Below, in pieces: positions 1 to 7,063 of a stretch of 13,078 bases of DNA. The notes below the pieces were generated by a model. The model ran no database searches, was not told where the DNA came from, and saw only the letters and a program-made list of their open reading frames with translations. The stretch is from an uncultured Gammaproteobacteria bacterium. Its GTDB lineage: Bacteria; Pseudomonadota; Gammaproteobacteria; SZUA-140. Made by a program: the position numbers and the translations under genes. Every line of letters starts with the position of its first letter. Positions within the stretch are counted from its first letter, which is position 1. Location of the stretch: positions 1 through 13,078 of the forward strand of contig CALZMY010000307.1 of NCBI GenBank assembly GCA_945788675.1, given 5' to 3'.

Positions 1-99
1 ATCAAGCGGCATCGCAAAACGCCCAGCCATTAACAGGCGTGCCGCAACGGGGGCACCATTGGCAACAAACAAAAGCAACAGGGCTTGTACAAGCGTCAT
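1..99 (-). CDS. CarS-like (CDP-archaeol synthase / DUF46 family) protein, N-terminal fragment
   Basis: Partial gene cut by the left edge of the window; 33 codons are visible from an ATG at 97-99. The peptide begins MTLVQALLLLFVANGAPVAA and continues to a short segment ending MPLD. A hydrophobic first helix followed by an A-N-G-A-P motif and then a P-(I/L)-D segment is, as I recall it, how the membrane-bound CDP-archaeol synthase family (PF01864, CarS-like) starts. In archaea this enzyme transfers CMP from CTP onto an unsaturated archaetidic acid; bacterial members have no settled function. No ribosome binding site is obvious before the ATG, and the frame stays open upstream, so the start is provisional. 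It is divergent from the universal stress gene. The family call rests on 33 residues only; another small membrane protein is possible. Confidence 0.55.
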   Translation of the reverse strand, partial: MTLVQALLLLFVANGAPVAARLLMAGRFAMPLD

Positions 100-159
100 G
101 ATACGATTAGAGTGAGTGGTAGTTCCACTGGTAATGGCAACGATGGGAGTAAGCTTATC
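100..159. promoter_or_regulatory. divergent intergenic spacer, likely promoter region for usp and the CarS-like gene
   Basis: These 60 bp separate two divergently oriented genes and so must hold, or lie close to, both promoters. A weak plus-strand sigma70-like pair can be drawn: TTGTAC (85-90, inside the CarS-like gene) and TAGAGT (108-113) with a 17-bp spacer, but each box fits the consensus poorly. A short inverted repeat, AGTGG (115-119) and CCACT (125-129) around 5 bp, lies in the middle and might be an operator half-site pair. It is short enough to be chance. The placement is inference from gene orientation. Confidence 0.35.
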
Positions 160-615
160 ATGACAACAAACATCACCCCATATAAGAAGATCATTGTCGC
201 GGTCGACTTTTCTGAGTCATCAAAAGACGTTGCGGCACGGGCACTCGATATTGCCGATAAAAACGGCTCTGAAATAACATTGCTACATGCGGTTGAGTAC
301 CTCTCACCGCTTTCCTTTGGCGAAGAATTGATCCCTTCGCCAGACTGGTTACTGGTCGAGGAACAGCTACTCAAACAGGCCGAGAAGTCTTTGCAGACAT
401 TTGCAAAAGAGGTGGGAATGGATGAGGCGACAAGGGTTGTTCCCAGCGGCTCACCCAGCTATGAGATCGTGGGGGCGGCACAGCAGCAGGGCGCAGATCT
501 GATCATCGTTGGGGCTCACGGCCGCCGTGGACTACAGCGTTTACTCGGTTCCACGGCGAGTAGTGTCATTCGCCACGCAACGTGCGATGTACTGGCTGTC
601 AGATTTCAGCAGTAA
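160..615 (+). CDS. universal stress protein, UspA family
   Basis: A 151-residue single-domain Usp protein, the normal size for a stand-alone member. It opens with a first beta strand KKIIVAVDFSESS, where the Asp of VAVD is the usual nucleotide-contacting residue. It ends with a glycine-rich nucleotide-binding segment GAHGRRGLQRLLGST followed by a last strand CDVLAVR. The G-x2-G-x8-G-(S/T) pattern suggests an ATP-binding rather than E. coli UspA-like non-binding protein. Family members are cytoplasmic and help cells survive starvation, oxidants or respiratory arrest; the exact role varies. The ATG at 160 is chosen because GGGAG (145-149) lies 10 bp ahead and the Usp fold begins about ten residues later; an upstream in-frame TTG at 85 would run back into the divergent neighbour. 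It is the only plus-strand gene and converges with lpxB, so it is probably monocistronic. Confidence 0.93.
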   Translation: MTTNITPYKKIIVAVDFSESSKDVAARALDIADKNGSEITLLHAVEYLSPLSFGEELIPSPDWLLVEEQLLKQAEKSLQTFAKEVGMDEATRVVPSGSPSYEIVGAAQQQGADLIIVGAHGRRGLQRLLGSTASSVIRHATCDVLAVRFQQ

Positions 616-656
616 TCATCTGCGCAGACTGAGACTATCCACATGACCTGTCGTGC
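616..656. other. convergent spacer between usp and lpxB, no clear terminator
   Basis: This 41-bp gap lies between two converging stop codons, where a bidirectional terminator would be expected. I see only a 5-bp imperfect stem (CATGA / TCGTG, with one G-U pair) and a tiny CTGCGCAG palindrome. There is no GC-rich stem followed by a T-run on either strand. Termination may be Rho-dependent or occur inside the opposing gene. Confidence 0.4.
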
Positions 657-1820
657 TTAGCCTTTGGCTGAGCCTAATCCAATGCGGCGTGCACGCTCGA
701 CCACCGATAACACAGCATCGGCGGCATTTTCACTGGCATTCTTCCTGAGTGCATGATGCACCTCACTAAACTGTTGCTGTAAGTCAGCAACCTTCGCAGG
801 ATCATCCAGATATGCCAGTACCGCCTGGCTAAGACTCTCCGGGGTAACGTCGTGCTGGATAATCTCCGGTATCACTCGCCTGCCGAGCAGCAGATTTGGC
901 AACGAATAATTATCGACCTTTAATAGTTGCATCGCCAACCAGTAGGAAAAGGGTTTCAGACGATAGGCGACCACCATCGGTTTCTTCAACAGCATCGCTT
1001 CCAGTGTGGCAGTACCACTGGCCAGTAGCACCACATCGGCGGCGGCCATTGCTTCACGCGACTGGCCATCGAGCACCGTAATCGGCAGATGAGGTGCCTT
1101 TATTTGCAGTGCCTGCTCAAACAGCTCGCGGGTCTCAAGATTGGCAAATGGTGCCACAAAATGGAGTCCTGGGCGCTGTTCAATACATTGTGCAGCAGCC
1201 TCTATAAAATAAGCGGACAGACGCGATACCTCGCCGATGCGACTGCCCGGCAACAGGGCGATAATGTGTTTATCCAACGGCAAGTTCAGCGCGCTACGTG
1301 CTGCCACACTATCGGGCTGCAGCGGAATCATATCCGCCAGCGGATGCCCCACAAAACGGACCGGCACGTTATGCTCCTCATAAAACTTCGCTTCGAAAGG
1401 GAAGAGTGTCAACATCAAATCAATGGCACGTGCGATCTTTGGCAGGCGATACTGACGCCACGCCCATACCGAAGGGCTGACATAGTGAACCGTCGGAATA
1501 TTATGATTGCGCAGGCGCGTCTCAAGGCCGATATTAAAATCAGGTGCATCGATGCCAATGAAGATATCCGGCGGATCATTTATCAATTTTCGCGCCAGTC
1601 CCGCACGGATCGAGCGCAACTCCATGTACTTACCGATGCCGATCAGCCCCATCACTGCAAGCTTTTCGGCAGGATAGAGTGCATCACACCCCTGCTCGAT
1701 CATCTTTGGGCCTGCAATCCCCTCAAATCGCGCCTCCGGCACGCGTGCTTTGATTGCAGCTATCAATTCAGCACCAAGCAGATCCCCCGAGGTCTCTCCT
1801 GCAACGATCCCTATACGCAC
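657..1820 (-). CDS. lpxB: lipid-A-disaccharide synthase
   Basis: A 387-residue GT19 glycosyltransferase, close to the 382 residues of E. coli LpxB. It condenses UDP-2,3-diacylglucosamine with lipid X (2,3-diacylglucosamine 1-phosphate) to form the lipid A disaccharide at the cytoplasmic face of the inner membrane. Family landmarks are present in order: VAGETSGD (6-13), GIDAPDFNI (89-97; Asp91 aligns with E. coli Asp98, reported essential), HYVSPSVWAWR, LLPGSR and LASGTATLE. The start is GTG; a TAG stop lies in frame six codons upstream and there is no ATG between, so GTG is forced, with a purine-rich GAGAGAG ahead of it. It is the last gene of the minus-strand block, 36 bp after lpxA. In E. 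coli rnhB follows lpxB; here the block simply ends and meets the convergent usp gene. Confidence 0.97.
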   Translation of the reverse strand: MRIGIVAGETSGDLLGAELIAAIKARVPEARFEGIAGPKMIEQGCDALYPAEKLAVMGLIGIGKYMELRSIRAGLARKLINDPPDIFIGIDAPDFNIGLETRLRNHNIPTVHYVSPSVWAWRQYRLPKIARAIDLMLTLFPFEAKFYEEHNVPVRFVGHPLADMIPLQPDSVAARSALNLPLDKHIIALLPGSRIGEVSRLSAYFIEAAAQCIEQRPGLHFVAPFANLETRELFEQALQIKAPHLPITVLDGQSREAMAAADVVLLASGTATLEAMLLKKPMVVAYRLKPFSYWLAMQLLKVDNYSLPNLLLGRRVIPEIIQHDVTPESLSQAVLAYLDDPAKVADLQQQFSEVHHALRKNASENAADAVLSVVERARRIGLGSAKG

Positions 1821-1856
1821 AAATAGATGCTCTCTCTAAGAAGGTAGCTGAAGTGG

Positions 1857-2627
1857 TTAACGCACAATGCCGCGTTGAGACTTTGCGATAAAGTCTGCCA
1901 GCAGCGCGATCTCGTCGGAATCGGGATTGAGTGCTCGCATCTGCTGCGACGCCTGCTCAATGGTGATTCCCGCCTTGTAGATGAGCTTATAAGCGCGACG
2001 CAGATCACGAATAGTCTCACTACTAAAACCGCGTCGCTTGAGTCCTTCGACATTGAGCCCAAACGGCTTTGCCATGTGACCAGAGACCAACACATAAGGC
2101 GGCACATCTTTTGGCAGTACACTGCCCATGGCAGTAAACGCGTACGGGCCAATGACACAGAACTGATGGACTAATGTATAGCCCCCTAAGATCGCGTAAT
2201 CTTCAACCGTCACATGGCCAGCAAGCGCAACGTTGTTGGCCAGGATAGTACTATTTTTCACGACACAGTCATGCGCCACATGCACATAGGCCATAATCAG
2301 GTTATCGTTACCGATAGAGGTGACGCCAAGATCCTGAGCAGTGCCACGATTGAGCGTACACCCCTCGCGAATCACATTATTGTCGCCAATCTCGAGGCGT
2401 GTCTCCTCACCCTGATACTTTTTATCCTGCGGATCCTCACCGACCGACGCGAATTGAAAAATCTGATTATTTTTTCCAATGGTGGTCGGCCCTTTAACCA
2501 CCACATGAGAACCAATAACAGTGCCGCTACCAATCTCGACATCGGCTCCGATGACAGAAAAAGGTCCCACGCTCACATCATCTGCGATGCGGGCGGTAGG
2601 GTCGATAATTGCCGAACTATGAATCAT
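1857..2627 (-). CDS. lpxA: UDP-N-acetylglucosamine O-acyltransferase
   Basis: A 256-residue left-handed beta-helix acyltransferase, full length for the family (E. coli 262). It catalyses the first step of lipid A synthesis, moving a 3-hydroxyacyl chain from ACP to the 3-OH of UDP-GlcNAc in the cytoplasm. Hexapeptide repeats fill residues about 1-185. The catalytic base is His119 in AHD, matching E. coli His125; His116, His138 and His154 match the other conserved histidines. The helical C-terminus carries GLNVEGLKRRGFS. Aligning without gaps from HQFC to DVPPY puts Met167 opposite E. coli Gly173, the residue that sets acyl length. Met at this site in Pseudomonas aeruginosa gives a preference for C10, so C10 is inferred here. 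The ATG has no clear Shine-Dalgarno sequence; translation may be coupled to fabZ, whose stop is 23 bp upstream. Confidence 0.97.
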   Translation of the reverse strand: MIHSSAIIDPTARIADDVSVGPFSVIGADVEIGSGTVIGSHVVVKGPTTIGKNNQIFQFASVGEDPQDKKYQGEETRLEIGDNNVIREGCTLNRGTAQDLGVTSIGNDNLIMAYVHVAHDCVVKNSTILANNVALAGHVTVEDYAILGGYTLVHQFCVIGPYAFTAMGSVLPKDVPPYVLVSGHMAKPFGLNVEGLKRRGFSSETIRDLRRAYKLIYKAGITIEQASQQMRALNPDSDEIALLADFIAKSQRGIVR

Positions 2628-2650
2628 AAAATCAACACATGCAATTTTAG

Positions 2651-3124
2651 TTATGCGGACTGTACAGAACAGAGAATATCGGCACTCGCCACGATACTTC
2701 CATCCACCACCGCTTTAGTCTCAAATTTCCAGATACTACGCTTATTGCGCACCAGGTTAGTCGTTAATAGGAGCTGATCACCCGCCTCCACCGTTTTTTT
2801 AAAACGAGCATTATCAATCCCCACCAGATAATAGAGGGTTTCACCGGTCGGGGCTTCACTCATGCTCTTTGCAGTGAGAATACCGGTCGCCTGCGCCAGT
2901 GCCTCAAGAACCAGTACCCCTGGCATGACAGGTTTGATCGGAAAGTGCCCCGGAAAAAAAGGCTCATTGATAGTCACATTTTTCAACGCAGTCAGTGTCT
3001 CTCCCGCCACACACTCAATCACTCTATCAACCAGTAAAAATGGGTAACGATGGGGCAGGTGCGCCATGACCTGATGGATATCCATTGTACCCACCCCAAC
3101 CTGCGCTGCTTTCTCCTGCGTCAT
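2651..3124 (-). CDS. fabZ: 3-hydroxyacyl-[acyl-carrier-protein] dehydratase
   Basis: A hot-dog-fold dehydratase that removes water from (3R)-hydroxyacyl-ACP during type II fatty acid elongation. It competes with LpxA and LpxD for 3-hydroxyacyl-ACP, which is why it sits among the lpx genes. It shows LPHRYPFLLVDR near the N-terminus, the catalytic His60 in FFPGHFP and catalytic Glu74 in MPGVLVLEALAQ (E. coli His54 and Glu68). As given it is 157 residues, starting at an ATG 23 bp after the lpxD stop with an AAGG about 13 bp ahead. An internal ATG at 3083-3085 (codon 14) would give 144 residues with a start like that of Pseudomonas FabZ and a GGGGTG 6 bp ahead. The start is therefore unsettled; the reading frame and function are not. 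Confidence 0.95.
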   Translation of the reverse strand: MTQEKAAQVGVGTMDIHQVMAHLPHRYPFLLVDRVIECVAGETLTALKNVTINEPFFPGHFPIKPVMPGVLVLEALAQATGILTAKSMSEAPTGETLYYLVGIDNARFKKTVEAGDQLLLTTNLVRNKRSIWKFETKAVVDGSIVASADILCSVQSA

Positions 3125-3147
3125 CTTTTATGCTCTACCTTTTGCCT

Positions 3148-4179
3148 TCAGACATCATTAGATAATTTGCGAACCATTTTCTCAAGCGTTTTAATACGCC
3201 GCGCCATCTCGTCAAGCTGCTTCATACGGACAAAATTTTTGCGCCAGCGCGCATTAGGCTCCAGCGGTGCCCCTGACGAATAAAATCCCGCCTCATGAAT
3301 CGACTGGCTGACAAACGTCTTGGCGCTGATCTGCACACCATCGGCAATCGACAGGTGACCAACAATACCGACGTGGCCACCAATCGCGCAGTGTTTGCCG
3401 ATATGAGTACTGCCTGCAATGCCAGTACAACCCGCAATCGCAGTATGCTCGCCAATATGCACATTGTGAGCGATCTGGATCTGGTTATCCAGTTTTACCC
3501 CGTTTGCCACTATCGTATCGCTCAGCGCACCGCGATCGATGGTGGTATTGGCACCCACCTCGACATCATCACCTAGCGTCACCCCGCCAACCTGCGGAAT
3601 TTTGACCCACTTACCGCGCTCATTGGCATAACCAAAACCATCACTACCGATCACCGCACCTGGCTGAATAACACAACGTTCACCTAACCTGACACGGCCA
3701 TGGATCGTGACATTGGACATCAAGCGGCTCTCTCGACCGATGACGACATCACGCTCGAGAACACAACCCGCGCCAATCTGCGCCCTGGCCCCCACAATGA
3801 CCCCCGGCCCGATCACACAGTGGGCATCGACCCACGCCGTGACATCGATCTGTGCAGCATCATCAATGACTGCATCAGGGTGCACTCCACCCGCATGATA
3901 TTCATCGGGATAGAGCAGCTGCGTGGCTCGAGCATAGGTTAGATAGGGGTCCCTGGCGATCAACGCGTTAACCGGGCATGCGTCACGATCTCGTTCTGCC
4001 ACAATCACCGCCGATGCCTTTGTCGCGGCAAGACGTGCGCGATATTTTGAACTCGCGAGAAAGCTCAATTCCCCAACGGCGGCATCTTCCAACGTTGCCA
4101 CACCCGATATCAGGCAGTCAGCATCGCCATCGAACTCACACCCCAGGCGGGACGCCAATAGCTCCAGTGTTAATGCCAA
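3148..4179 (-). CDS. lpxD: UDP-3-O-(3-hydroxyacyl)glucosamine N-acyltransferase
   Basis: A 343-residue trimeric acyltransferase (E. coli 341) that adds the second 3-hydroxyacyl chain, on the 2-amino group of UDP-3-O-acylglucosamine, in lipid A synthesis. An N-terminal uridine-binding domain (about 1-100, with DPYLTYARATQLL) precedes a hexapeptide-repeat beta-helix (about 100-290) and a C-terminal helix (about 310-343). The catalytic His238 lies in QIQIAHNV, matching E. coli His239, and GSDGFGYAN with WVKIPQVG is strongly conserved. The start is TTG: no ATG or GTG occurs in frame between it and an upstream stop, and AAGGA stands 7 bp ahead. It follows skp by 13 bp. It is intact, with nothing unusual except the rare start codon. 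Confidence 0.96.
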   Translation of the reverse strand: MALTLELLASRLGCEFDGDADCLISGVATLEDAAVGELSFLASSKYRARLAATKASAVIVAERDRDACPVNALIARDPYLTYARATQLLYPDEYHAGGVHPDAVIDDAAQIDVTAWVDAHCVIGPGVIVGARAQIGAGCVLERDVVIGRESRLMSNVTIHGRVRLGERCVIQPGAVIGSDGFGYANERGKWVKIPQVGGVTLGDDVEVGANTTIDRGALSDTIVANGVKLDNQIQIAHNVHIGEHTAIAGCTGIAGSTHIGKHCAIGGHVGIVGHLSIADGVQISAKTFVSQSIHEAGFYSSGAPLEPNARWRKNFVRMKQLDEMARRIKTLEKMVRKLSNDV

Positions 4180-4186
4180 GCGCGGG

Positions 4187-4191
4187 TCCTT
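4187..4191 (-). promoter_or_regulatory. ribosome binding site deciding the TTG start of lpxD
   Basis: AAGGA on the minus strand sits 7 bp before the TTG at 4177-4179. It overlaps the last codons and stop region of skp. Because the frame offers no ATG or GTG here, this site supports TTG as a true start. Confidence 0.7.
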
Positions 4192-4192
4192 T

Positions 4193-4729
4193 TTACTTTT
4201 TTAACTTTTCAGTAGAGCTCTTTGCAAGCGTTTCGAGTCGAACCAATACCTTTGCCGTGATGTCCAGTTCATTATTGGCATAGGCAATCCCTTCAAAAAA
4301 AATCAAATCAAACCCTTCTTCCTTGCCGATCTTGTCGATCACCTGCTTAATGAAATCCTGAACCTTGGCGATCTCTTCGTTACGACGACGATTTAAATCT
4401 TCACGAAACTCTTCCTGGTCTCGCCGCATATCACGGGAGATGTCCAACAACTCATTATCAATCTTTTTTTGCTCACGCTCACTCATCACCATGCCATCAC
4501 GTCTGAGGCGCTCTTCCAGGTCTGTCTTCTTTTTCTGTTGCGCCAGCAACGCTTTTTCACGGCCCGAAAACTCCTCCCGCAACATTACCTCGGCCTGCGC
4601 CGCCTGAGGTGCATCCTGAAACAGTCTCACCGCGTCGACATAACCCAGCTTAAGGTCTGCCGCAGCAACCGGTAACGCCAGCAACAGGGAAACTATCCCG
4701 ACTGAAACCATATTAATTATTTTATTCAA
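4193..4729 (-). CDS. skp: periplasmic chaperone Skp (OmpH family)
   Basis: A 178-residue exported protein of the OmpH/Skp family (E. coli 161). Skp trimers grip unfolded outer membrane proteins in the periplasm and pass them to BamA, encoded just upstream. Residues 1-24 form a signal peptide (MNK, hydrophobic core, ALPVAAA) cleaved just before DLKLGYVD, the typical mature start. A highly charged helical arm rich in K, R, E and Q (about 45-135) corresponds to the jellyfish tentacles, and the strand FDLIFFEGIAYANNELDIT closes the body domain. I take TTG at 4727-4729 as the start: it has GGGG 7 bp ahead, and its Asn-Lys gives the signal peptide a positive n-region. Starting at the internal ATG (4709-4711) would remove every positive charge before the hydrophobic core. 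It lies 24 bp after bamA. Confidence 0.93.
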   Translation of the reverse strand: MNKIINMVSVGIVSLLLALPVAAADLKLGYVDAVRLFQDAPQAAQAEVMLREEFSGREKALLAQQKKKTDLEERLRRDGMVMSEREQKKIDNELLDISRDMRRDQEEFREDLNRRRNEEIAKVQDFIKQVIDKIGKEEGFDLIFFEGIAYANNELDITAKVLVRLETLAKSSTEKLKK

Positions 4730-4753
4730 GTCTCAACCCCGATTTACAAAAAA

Positions 4754-7045
4754 CTAGAAGAAAAACGAACCCAGTGTAAACTGGAATCGTTCAAGTTCGT
4801 CACCCTCTTTATCATTCAGAGGGAAGGCATAACTAAACGTCAGTGGTGCAATCGGGGACATCCAGATCAGGGCGATACCCGTGGATGTCCTCAACTCCGC
4901 CGAATCATAGTCACTACTGACAGTGAATACATTACCAATATCATAGAAGCCACTCAAGCGTAGCGAACGATTATCCTCATCCACAAATGGCATCGGGACA
5001 ATGAGCTCAATATTCGCCACCACTTTCAGTGCCCCCCCCTGTGATGCATCCTCCTCCTGTGGACCAAGCGAATTCCCCTCATACCCACGTACCGAACTAC
5101 TGCCACCTGCGTAATAATGCTCAAAAAATGGTAAGCGCGTGGTATCGGAATAGCTATCGCCATATCCTAGCGTCCCCTTCAGCAGCAACGTCAAATCCTG
5201 AGTAAGTGGCTGAAACTTCATGCCACGAAGATCGACCTTATAATACTCCAATCCACTCCCGGGAAGGGCAATCGTGTTACTCAAACTCACCAGCAGGCCG
5301 TCATTTGCAAAGATAGTTCGATTTCGAGTGTCATGTGACCAGCCCAGTGTCAATTTATAGATATCAAACTGATCCGTATTAACAGCAAGAAAGTCAATGA
5401 CGGACTGAGGTGTCAATGTAGACGTATGAATCTCTGTATTTTCATAGGCGAGTCCCAACGATGCACGATTGAATTCACTCAGTGGAAAGCCGTAATTAAC
5501 CCCGATACCGTACTGATCTGAGGTATATGAAGCAATATTCGCCTCGCTGGCATCCGTTTCTCGGAAGGAGAGATTAAAACCGCGACTCACGCCGTTAACT
5601 GTATAGTAAGGATCATTATATGAAAAGCTGTAAACTGTATTGACATCACTATTATTAATAGTAGTAGAAATACGTTTACCGCTCCCCAGAAAGTTATCTT
5701 CACTAATACTGGCGTTAATTAACACGCCCTGCGTCTGAGAAAAACCGATACCGGCCGTCAGTGAACCCGAAGAGCGTTCCTCGACAGAGAGAGTGACATC
5801 CACCTGGTCTTCAACGCCGACTACGGCAGGGGTCTCGACATTGATGTTCTCAAAATAACCAAGGCGTTGCACACGCACGCGAGAACGATCGATCTGCGCC
5901 GTCGAGATCCAGCCGCCTTCCATCTGGCGAAATTCACGTCGTACCACCTCATCTCGGGTGCTCTTGTTGCCACTAATATTGATGCGGCGCACATAGACAC
6001 GCCGTCCCGGATCCACAAAGAAAGTCAGCGAAACCAGACGGTTTTCACGATCTACTTCCGGGATCGCATTGATATTGGAAAAAGCGAATCCCTCTTCACC
6101 TAGACGAGCGGTGATCGCCTCGGTACTCTCGGTGACCTTGCTGCGAGAAAAGACCTCACCCTCAGCGAGCGTCACCAGTGCCATCAGTTCCGCCTCAGGT
6201 ACTATCAGGTCACCGGCCAGTTTTATCTCTTTAATCGAGTACTGGTACTCTTCCGAGACATTGATAGAGATGAAGATATCCTGTTTATCTGGCGTAATCG
6301 TGACCTGAGTCGAATCGATATTGAAATTGATGTAGCCACGATCGAGGTAGTATGAGCGCAGCGATTCAAGGTCGGCCCCCAACTTGAAACGCGAATACTG
6401 CTCACCCCCCGAGAAGATCCCCGGCGAATCGAGCTGAAATTTATTACGCAGGGTGTCATCAGCATAGGCATCGTTACCAATCATATTGATCTGCTTGATG
6501 GTAGCCACATCACCTTCGTTGATATCAATATCGATCTCGACACGCCCATCGTCGAGCGTCACCACCTCAGATTCAATCTTAACCCCGTATTGACCCTGAC
6601 TAAAATATTGTCGCTCCAGTTCACGCACCACCTTATCGAGTGCGGAACGATCAAAGACACGGCCACTGGCAAGTCCAATGCGCTCTAGCGCATCATTCAG
6701 CGGCTCGGTCTCAATCGCCTCATTGCCGGAGATATCGATGCTCGCAATCGCCGGTCGTTCACGCACCACCACCACCAGAATATCACCACGCGCCGCAACA
6801 CTGACATCATCAAAAAAACCAGTTTTGAATAGCGCTTTGATGACATTATCGGCCCGTTCATCATCCAGTTGTTCACCCACCTTCAACGGCAAATAGTTGA
6901 GCACCGTACCCAGTGAGATACGCGCGAGGCCTCGCACTTCCACATCCTGCACCACGAATGGCGCAAAGGCCCATGCAGAAGCACAGCTAAAACTACTCAC
7001 CAGTAAAAATGCGCCTGCACGCAACATCAACTTCATTTGTGCCAT
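4754..7045 (-). CDS. bamA: outer membrane protein assembly factor BamA
   Basis: The Omp85-family core of the BAM complex, which folds beta-barrel proteins into the outer membrane. From the chosen ATG it is 763 residues (E. coli 810): signal peptide 1-26 ending AWA, five POTRA domains at about 31-98, 99-178, 181-268, 271-348 and 350-425, then a 16-strand barrel to the C-terminus. RSYYLDRGY in POTRA3 and RREFRQMEGGW in POTRA5 are hallmark segments. The barrel-plugging loop 6 motif is VRGY (652-655, bases 5081-5092; VRGF in E. coli). Loop 6 after it is about 29 residues shorter than in E. coli and lacks its cysteine pair. The protein ends in three phenylalanines, an acceptable aromatic barrel terminus. 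The frame extends to a GTG at 7058-7060 right after the rseP stops; I prefer the ATG at 7043-7045, with AGG 7 bp ahead. Confidence 0.96.
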   Translation of the reverse strand: MAQMKLMLRAGAFLLVSSFSCASAWAFAPFVVQDVEVRGLARISLGTVLNYLPLKVGEQLDDERADNVIKALFKTGFFDDVSVAARGDILVVVVRERPAIASIDISGNEAIETEPLNDALERIGLASGRVFDRSALDKVVRELERQYFSQGQYGVKIESEVVTLDDGRVEIDIDINEGDVATIKQINMIGNDAYADDTLRNKFQLDSPGIFSGGEQYSRFKLGADLESLRSYYLDRGYINFNIDSTQVTITPDKQDIFISINVSEEYQYSIKEIKLAGDLIVPEAELMALVTLAEGEVFSRSKVTESTEAITARLGEEGFAFSNINAIPEVDRENRLVSLTFFVDPGRRVYVRRINISGNKSTRDEVVRREFRQMEGGWISTAQIDRSRVRVQRLGYFENINVETPAVVGVEDQVDVTLSVEERSSGSLTAGIGFSQTQGVLINASISEDNFLGSGKRISTTINNSDVNTVYSFSYNDPYYTVNGVSRGFNLSFRETDASEANIASYTSDQYGIGVNYGFPLSEFNRASLGLAYENTEIHTSTLTPQSVIDFLAVNTDQFDIYKLTLGWSHDTRNRTIFANDGLLVSLSNTIALPGSGLEYYKVDLRGMKFQPLTQDLTLLLKGTLGYGDSYSDTTRLPFFEHYYAGGSSSVRGYEGNSLGPQEEDASQGGALKVVANIELIVPMPFVDEDNRSLRLSGFYDIGNVFTVSSDYDSAELRTSTGIALIWMSPIAPLTFSYAFPLNDKEGDELERFQFTLGSFFF
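5032..5039 (-). repeat. G8 homopolymer tract inside bamA
   Basis: Eight consecutive G on the coding strand, spelling the Gly-Gly of SQGGAL just after barrel loop 6. It is the longest G/C run I found in the window. Runs of this length are prone to slippage in replication and sequencing; gain or loss of one base would truncate an essential protein. Confidence 0.9.
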
Positions 7046-7063
7046 CCGCTTACCTGTCACCTA

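Noticed and set aside
85..159. Longer usp start at a TTG (position 85)
   Set aside because: It adds 25 residues with no Usp similarity and runs into the divergent CarS-like gene; the ATG at 160 has a ribosome site.
616..656. Bidirectional terminator between usp and lpxB
   Set aside because: Only a 5-bp imperfect stem and no T-run on either strand.
1089..1826. Plus-strand open frame of 245 codons opposite lpxB
   Set aside because: It lies wholly antisense to a clear lpxB, has no ribosome site or recognisable motif, and its composition looks like a reversed coding sequence.
2214..2777. Plus-strand open frame of 187 codons opposite lpxA and fabZ
   Set aside because: It spans two confident minus-strand genes and their junction; no family resemblance.
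4754..4830. Sigma-E promoter ahead of skp (GAACTT on the minus strand at 4793-4798)
   Set aside because: No TCTAA or TCAAA-like box at the 15-17 bp spacing; the match is to half of the consensus only. A similar GAACTT inside rseP (near 8174) fails in the same way.
6980..7000. Possible lipobox around the Cys in the BamA signal peptide (SSFSCAS)
   Set aside because: Positions before the Cys do not fit L-(A/S/T/V)-(G/A/S)-C, and a standard AWA cleavage site follows.
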